A stretch of DNA of 64,000 nt from an uncultured Candidatus Cenarchaeum sp. (GTDB taxonomy: Archaea; Thermoproteota; Nitrososphaeria; Nitrososphaerales; Nitrosopumilaceae). Made by a program: the position numbers and the translations under genes. The stretch is taken from NCBI GenBank assembly GCA_958295735.1, contig OY282369.1, positions 2,518,983-2,582,982 of the forward strand, written 5' to 3'. The notes below the pieces were generated by a model. It saw nothing but the letters and a program-made list of their open reading frames with translations. It ran no database searches and had not been told where the DNA came from. Positions 12,201 to 21,200 of the stretch are shown here, in pieces. How positions within the stretch are numbered: the first letter of the stretch is position 1; each line of letters begins with the position of its first letter.

Positions 12201-15200
12201 TACGTGTCCAACTCGGGCAACGACACGGTCCAGGTGTTCAACTCCACCACCGGGGCCCACGTCGACGATCTCCCCGGCCCGTTCGACGTCCCGTACGGCG
12301 TGGCCGTCGACTCCCGCGCGGGCCGCGTGTACGTGGCCGACAGTGAGAGCAACCGCACCCTGATCTTCGACTCGGGCGGGAACCGCCTCGCCGATCTCCC
12401 CGGCACGTTCAACAAGCCGCGCGGCGTGGCCGTCGACCCACACGCGGGCCGCGTGTACGTGGCCGACACCGGAAACCACAGCATCCGGATATTCGACACG
12501 GTATACGCGTTCGACGTGGCGGATCCGGACAACCTGCAGACGCTCAACGTGAGCATGCGGGCCGGCCGCGTGCAGGATGCGGCCGGGAACGCGAACGGCG
12601 CATCCGACGCCGCGGGCATCAGGGTGGACAGGACCGCGCCGTTCCCGACCATCACCGCGGCGCAGGAGGACCCCACCAACTCCCCGACGATAAACTTCCG
12701 GGTGAATTTCACGGAGCACGTCACCGAGTTCGGCGCCGGCGACGTCCTGCTGACGGGCAACGCCTCCATTCCGGGCGGCGTGGAGAACTTCACGGGCGAG
12801 GACAACCTGTACACGTTCCACGTGACGCCAGCGGGCGACGGCCTGGTGGTGGTCGACATAAACGCGGGCGCGGCGCTGGACGCGGCGCTCAACCCGAGCG
12901 CCGCGGCGGATCGGCTCGTCATAGAATACGATCCCACGCCGCCGTTCCCGACCATCACCGCGGCGCAGGAGGACCCCACCAACTCCCCGACGATAAACTT
13001 CCGGGTGAATTTCACGGAGCACGTCACCGAGTTCGGCGCCGGCGACGTCCTGCTGACGGGCAACGCCTCCATTCCGGGCGGCGTGGAGAACTTCACGGGC
13101 GGGAACAACCTGTACACGTTCCACGTGACGCCCGCGGGCGACGGCCTGGTGGTAGTCGACATAAACGCGGGCGCGGCGCTGGACGCGGCGCTCAACCCGA
13201 GCGCCGCGGCGGATCGGCTCGTCATAGAATACGATCCCACGCCGCCGTTCCCGACCATCACCGCGGCGCAGGAGGACCCCACCAACTCCCCGACGATAAA
13301 CTTCCGGGTGAATTTCACGGAGCACGTCACCGAGTTCGGCGCCGGCGACGTCCTGCTGACGGGCAACGCCTCCATTCCGGGCGGCGTGGAGAACTTCACG
13401 GGCGAGGACAACCTGTACACGTTCCACGTGACGCCCGCGGGCGACGGCCTGGTGGTGGTCGACATAAACGCGGGCGCGGCGCTGGACGCGGCGCTCAACC
13501 CGAGCGCCGCGGCGGATCGGCTCGTCATAGAATACGATCCCACGCCGCCGTTCCCGACCATCACCGCGGCGCAGGAGGACCCCACCAACTCCCCGACGAT
13601 AAACTTCCGGGTGAATTTCACGGAGCACGTCACCGAGTTCGGCGCCGGCGACGTCCTGCTGACGGGCAACGCCTCCATTCCGGGCGGCGTGGAGAACTTC
13701 ACGGGCGGGAACAACCTGTACACGTTCCACGTGACGCCCGCGGGCGACGGCCTGATACACGTCGACATAAACGCGGGCGCGGCGCTGGACGCGGCGCTCA
13801 ACCCGAGCGCCGCGGCGGATCGGCTCGTCATAGAATACGATCCCACGCCGCCGTTCCCGACCATCACCGCGGCGCAGGAGGACCCCACCAACTCCCCGAC
13901 GATAAACTTCCGGGTGAATTTCACGGAGCACGTCACCGAGTTCGGCGCCGGCGACGTCCTGCTGACGGGCAACGCCTCCATTCCGGGCGGCGTGGAGAAC
14001 TTCACGGGCGAGGACAACCTGTACACGTTCCACGTGACGCCAGCGGGCGACGGCCTGATACACGTCGACATAAACGCGGGCGCGGCGCTGGACGCGGCGC
14101 TCAACCCGAGCGCCGCGGCGGATCGGCTCGTCATAGAATACGATCCCACGCCGCCGTTCCCGACCATCACCGCGGCGCAGGAGGACCCCACCAACTCCCC
14201 GACGATAAACTTCCGGGTGAATTTCACGGAGCACGTCACCGAGTTCGGCGCCGGCGACGTCCTGCTGACGGGCAACGCCTCCATTCCGGGCGGCGTGGAG
14301 AACTTCACGGGCGGGAACAACCTGTACACGTTCCACGTGACGCCCGCGGGCGACGGCCTGATACACGTCGACATAAACGCGGGCGCGGCGCTGGACGCGG
14401 CGCTCAACCCGAGCGCCGCGGCGGATCGGCTCGTCATAGAATACGATCCCACGCCGCCGTTCCCGACCATCACCGCGGCGCAGGAGGACCCCACCAACTC
14501 CCCGACGATAAACTTCCGGGTGAATTTCACGGAGCACGTCACCGAGTTCGGCGCCGGCGACGTCCTGCTGACGGGCAACGCCTCCATTCCGGGCGGCGTG
14601 GAGAACTTCACGGGCGAGGACAACCTGTACACGTTCCACGTGACGCCCGCGGGCGACGGCCTGGTGGTGGTCGACATAAACGCGGGCGCGGCGCTGGACG
14701 CGGCGCTCAACCCGAGCGCCGCGGCGGATCGGCTCGTCATAGAATACGATCCCACGCCGCCGTTCCCGACCATCACCGCGGCGCAGGAAGACCCCACCAA
14801 CTCCCCGACGATAAACTTCCGGGTGAATTTCACGGAGCACGTCACCGAGTTCGGCGCCGGCGACGTCCTGCTGACGGGCAACGCCTCCATTCCGGGCGGC
14901 GTGGAGAACTTCACGGGCGGGAACAACCTGTACACGTTCCACGTGACGCCAGCGGGCGACGGCCTGATACACGTCGACATAAACGCGGGCGCGGCGCTGG
15001 ACGCGGCGCTCAACCCGAGCGCCGCGGCGGATCGGCTCGTCATAGAATACGATCCCACGCCGCCGTTCCCGACCATCACCGCGGCGCAGGAGGACCCCAC
15101 CAACTCCCCGACGATAAACTTCCGGGTGAATTTCACGGAGCACGTCACCGAGTTCGGCGCCGGCGACGTCCTGCTGACGGGCAACGCCTCCATTCCGGGC

Positions 15201-18200
15201 GGCGTGGAGAACTTCACGGGCGAGGACAACCTGTACACGTTCCACGTGACGCCCGCGGGCGACGGCCTGGTGGTGGTCGACATAAACGCGGGCGCGGCGC
15301 TGGACGCGGCGCTCAACCCGAGCGCCGCGGCGGATCGGCTCGTCATAGAATACGATCCCACGCCGCCGTTCCCGACCATCACCGCGGCGCAGGAGGACCC
15401 CACCAACTCCCCGACGATAAACTTCCGGGTGAATTTCACGGAGCACGTCACCGAGTTCGGCGCCGGCGACGTCCTGCTGACGGGCAACGCCTCCATTCCG
15501 GGCGGCGTGGAGAACTTCACGGGCGGGAACAACCTGTACACGTTCCACGTGACGCCCGCGGGCGACGGCCTGGTGGTAGTCGACATAAACGCGGGCGCGG
15601 CGCTGGACGCGGCGCTCAACCCGAGCGCCGCGGCGGATCGGCTCGTCATAGAATACGATCCCACGCCGCCGTTCCCGACCATCACCGCGGCGCAGGAGGA
15701 CCCCACCAACTCCCCGACGATAAACTTCCGGGTGAATTTCACGGAGCACGTCACCGAGTTCGGCGCCGGCGACGTCCTGCTGACGGGCAACGCCTCCATT
15801 CCGGGCGGCGTGGAGAACTTCACGGGCGGGAACAACCTGTACACGTTCCACGTGACGCCCGCGGGCGACGGCCTGATACACGTCGACATAAACGCGGGCG
15901 CGGCGCTGGACGCGGCGCTCAACCCGAGCGCCGCGGCGGATCGGCTCGTCATAGAGTACGACGGCACACAGCCGGCCCCGACCTTCACGGCGATGCACGC
16001 GAGCCCGACCAACACGACTACGGTGCAGTTCGCCCTCAAATTCGACGAGAACATAGACGGCTCGACCTTGGACGCATCCGACATCAGCGCATCCTCGGGC
16101 GAGGTGCAGGGCCTGAGCCTGCCGCCGCACCACGGCCCCGCCTTCGGCGAGGAAGGCACGGGCCCCGGCCAATTCCGCCGCACGTTCGGCGTGGCGGCCG
16201 ACGGCTCCTCGGGCCTCGTGTACGTGACCGACAGGGCCAACAAGCGCATACAGGTCTTCGACTTTGCGGGAACGTACGTCGCCGAATTCGGCGAGTTGGG
16301 CACGGGCCCCGGCCAATTCAGCAATCCGTACGGCCTGGCAACCGATGCCTCCTCGGGCAGCGTATACGTGGCCGACTCGGTCGGCCACCGCGTCCTCGTG
16401 TTCGACTCCGGCAGGGAGTACGTCGCCGATCTCCCCGGCCCGTTCAGCAGTCCTGTAGGCCTGGCGGCCAACGCCTCGGGCCACGTGTACGTGTCCAACT
16501 CCGGCAACGGCACCGTGCAGGTATTCAACTCCAGCAGGATGCACGTGGCAGATCTCCCCATCAACTTCAGCAGTCCGGGCGCCGTGGCGGTCGACGCCTC
16601 CTCGGGCCACGTATACGTGGCAGACAGGAACAACGGCCGCATCCACGTATTCGACTCCGCCGGGATGCCCGTTGCAGGCTTCGGCACCAACGGCAGCGGC
16701 ACGGGCCAGCTTAATCGCCCTGACGGCCTGGCGGTCGACGGCTCCACGGGCCGGATATACGTGGCCGAGAGGGGCAACCACCGCGTCCAAGTGTTCGGTT
16801 CCGACATGGAACACGCCTCCTACCTGCCAGGCGCGTTCAACGGCCCGCGCGGCGTGGCAGTCGACCCCGCCTCCGGCCGCGTGTACGTGGCCGACACGGA
16901 GAACCACCGCGTCCAGGTATTCGACACAGCGTACGCGTTCAGCGTGGCGAATCCGGACGACAGGCAGACGCTCAACGTGAGCATGCCGGCCGGCAGCGTG
17001 CGGGACGCGGCCGGAAACTGGAACAAGGAATCCAACACGGCAGGCATCGAGATAGACAGGACCGCGCCGATCCCGACCGTCACTTCCGCGCAGCGGGATC
17101 CGACCAACTCCCCGACCATAAGCTTCCAAGTGAACTTCGCGGAGCCCGTCACCCTGTTCGGCGCCGACGACGTCAACCTGTCGGGCAACGCCACCCACGG
17201 CGGCGTGGCGAACTTTACGGGCGAAGGCGCCTCGTACGAGTTCGACGTCTCGCCCACGCGCGACGGCATGGTGCGGGTCGACATAAACGCCAGCGCGGCG
17301 CGGGACGCGGCGGGCAACCCGAGCGAGGCGGCGAAGCAGTTCCCCATAGAGTACGATCCCACGCCGCCGCTCCCGACCATCACGGTGACGCAAGAGGACC
17401 CGACCAACGCCACCACGATCAACTTCCAAGTAAACTTCAGCGAGCCCGTCACCCTGTTCAACTCCAGCGACATCGTGCTGTCCGGCAACGCCTCCCTTGC
17501 GGGCGACGTGCATGGCTTTACCGGAGGGAACGACACGTACGCGTTCTTCGTGACTCCCACGGACGACGGCATGGTGCGGGTCGACGTGCCCTCGGGCGCG
17601 GCGCGGGACGCGGCGGGCAACCCGAGCGAGGCGGCGGATCAGCTCGCCATAGAGTACGACGGCACGGCGACGACTCTCACCATCAACGCGACGCAGGCGA
17701 GCCCCACCAACGCCGCCACGATCAACTTCCGGGTAAACTTTAGCGAGCCGGTCACCCTGTTCGACTCCGGCGACATCGCGCTGTCCGGCAACGCCACCCT
17801 CTACGGCGGCGTGGAGAACTTTACCGGAGGGAACGACTTGTACGCCTTCAACGTGACTCCCGCGGGCGACGGCCTGGTGCGGGTCGACGTAAACCCGGGC
17901 GCGGCGCAGGACGCGGCGGGCAACCCGACCGCTGCCGCGGACCAGTTCGTCATAGAATACGATCCCACGCCGCCGTTCCCGACCATCACCGCGGCGCAGG
18001 AGGACCCGACCAACTCCCAGACCATAAGATTCCAAGTGAACTTCACGGAGCACGTCACCATGTTCGACGCCGACGACGTCGTGCTGTCCGGCAACGCCTC
18101 CCTCGCGGGCGCCGTGGCGAGCCCTGCGGACGGAGGCGCCTCGTACGGATTCGGCGTGACCCCCGCGGGCGACGGCGCGATACTGGTCAACATACCCGCG

Positions 18201-21200
18201 GGCGCGGCGCTGGACGCGGCGACCAACCCGAGCGAGGCGGCGGAACGCTTCTCCATAAGGTACGACGGCACGCCCCCGACCCCGACCTTCACGGCGATGC
18301 ACGCGAGCCCGACCAACATGACTACAGTGCAATTCGCCCTCGAATTCGGCGAGAACATAGACGGCTCGACCCTGGCCGCATCCGACATCAGCGCCTCCTC
18401 GGGCACGGTGGGCGATCCCCGCGCGGCACAGCGCCACAACTCGACCTTCGGCGAGGAAGGCACGGGCCCCGGCCAATTCCGCAGCCCGTCCTCCATGGCA
18501 GTCGACGGTTCCTCGGGCCTCGTATACGTGGCCGACACGGCCAACGGCCGCGTCCAGGTCTTCAATTCTGCGGGGGAACACGTCGCGACATTCGGCGAAA
18601 ACGGCACCGGCCAACTTGCCGGCCCGGTCGGCGTGGCAGTCGACGGCTCCTCGGGCCGCGTATACGTGGCCGACTCGAACGGCAGCCGCGTCCAGGTATT
18701 CGGCTCCGGCGGGGAACACGCCACCGGCCTCCCCGGCCCGTTCAACAACTCGGCCGGCCTGGCGGTAAACGCCTCGGGCCACGTGTACGTGGCCAACTCG
18801 GGCAACAACACAGTCCAGATCTTCGACTCCTCCGGGAACTGGGTAGGCGACCTCCCCACCAACTTCAGCAGTCCGGGCGCCGTGGCGGCCGACGGCTTTT
18901 CGGGCCACGTGTACGTGGCCGACTCGGGCGACGGCACGGTGCAGGTATTCGACTCTTCCGGGAAACACGTTGCCGGCTTTGGAGGCCACGGCAGCGGCCA
19001 GGGCCAGCTCGGCCTCCCTGTCGGCCTGGCGGCCGACGGCTCCGCGGGCCTCGTATACGTGGCCGAACGGGGCAACGGCCGCGTCCAGGTCTTCGACTCC
19101 GACGGGAGCCACGTCTCGTACCTGCCCGGCCCGTTCGACGGCCCGCGCGGCCTGGCGGTCGACGTCCCCTCCGGCCGCGTGTACGTGGCCGATCCGGGGA
19201 ACCACAGCGTCCGGGTGTTCGACACCGCGTACGCGTTCAACGTGACCGACCCGGCCAACGAGCAGACGCTCAACGTGACCATGCCGGCCGGCAGCGTGCG
19301 GGACGCGGCCGGAAACGCGAACGAGGAATCCGACACGGCGGGCATCGAGATAGACAGGACCGCGCCGAAGCCGATCGTTACCGCGATGCATGAGGACCCG
19401 ACCAACGCCACCACGATCAGATTCCAGGTGAACTTCACGGAGCGCGTCAGCGGGTTCAATGCCAGCGACGTCCTGCTGTCCGGCAACGCCACCAACGCCA
19501 CCGACAGTGGCGGCGTGAAGAACCTTACCGACGAGAACAACTTTGCCGGCGAGAACAACCTGTACACCTTCGAGGCGACTCCCGCGAACGACGGCCTGGT
19601 GCTGGTCGACGTGCCCGCGGGCGCGGCGCTGGACGCGGCGCTCAATCCGAGCACCGCCGCGGAGCGGTTCTCCATAGAATACGACGGCACGGCGCCCATT
19701 CCAGTCATCAACGCGACGCAGGCGAGCCCCACCAGCGCCGCCACCATAAACTTCCATGTAAAGTTCGGCGAGCCCGTCGACGGATTCGGGGCCGCCGACA
19801 TCATTCTGACAGGCAACGCCAGCCTCGACGGCGGCGTGGCCAGCGCGGACGGAGGCGCCTCGTACGAGTTCGACGTGAATCCCGCGGGCGACGGGACGAT
19901 ACGGGTCGACATAGGACAGGGCGCGGCGCAAGACAAGGCGGGCAACCCGAGCGAGGCGGCGAAGACGTTCTCCATAGAATACGACGGCTCGGCGCCGTTC
20001 CCGACCATCAACGCGACGCAGGCGAGCCCCACCAACGCCGCTACCATAAACTTCCAAGTAAGGTTCAGCGAGAACGTCACCGGGTTCGAACCGGGAGGGA
20101 TAGTGCTCTCGGGCGCCGCCGCCCCCGGCAGCGCGGCGAACTTCGCGGGCGAAGGGGACTCGTACACCTTCGACGTGACTCCCGCGGGCGACGGGGCGAT
20201 AGACGTCCGCATCCCGCCCGGCGCGGCGCGGAATGCGGCGGGCATCAACAACACGGCGGCCACGTTCTCCATAGTGTACGACGGCACGGCGCCGTTCCCG
20301 ACCATCAACGCGACGCAGGCGAGCCCCACCAGCGCCGCGACCATAAACTTCCAGGTGAGGTTCAGCGAGCCCGTCGACGGATTCGGGGCCGCCGGCGTCC
20401 GGCTGACGGGCGATGCCGCCCCCGGCGCGGCGGAGAACTTCGCGGGCGGGGGGGACTCGTACGCCTTCGACGTGACTCCCGCGGGCGACGGGGCGATACG
20501 GGTCGACATACCGGCCGGCGCGGCGCAAGACAAGGCGGGCAACCCGAGCAGCGCGGCGAGGCAGTTCTCGATAACGCGCGACACCGCCGCGGCCCTCCTG
20601 CTCGAGGCCGCTACCCTCGACCTGACGGCCGGCGCCAACGGCCGGCTCGTCCTCGAATTCAGCGGGGCGGCGACGGTCCCGGACGCGCGGTCGTTCCCGG
20701 GGGAGATAGTAATACGGGGCGGCAGCGCCGCGGCCGCCCTGTCCGCCGCCGACATTCCCTCCGTGGCATCGGGCCGCGCGGGCGGCACGGAGTTCGCGCT
20801 GGACATATCCGGCGCCAAGCGGGTGGAGCTCAACGGGGCCGACCTGGGCTCGGCCACCCTGTCGCTGCCCGACGGCTTCGTGTCGGACGCGCTCGGCCGC
20901 CCGTACGCGGGGGGCGGCAGCGCCGCCGTCCCGCTCGCGCACGTGCAGGATCCCTCGCCCCCGCGCCTCGCAAAGGCGGCCTTCAACCTGGCGCCGGGCA
21001 GCGGCAACGCGGGGCGGCTCGTCATAACGTTCGACGAGGCCGCGACCGCGCCCGGCGCGCAGTCGTTCCCAGGGACCATCGAGATCCGCGGCCGGAGCTG
21101 GGGAGGCGACGCCGCGGTCTCCCTGTCCGCCGCCGATATGCTGTCCGTCGAGTCCGGCAGCACGGGGGACAGGACCTTCGTGCTTCTCGTGTCCGACCGG

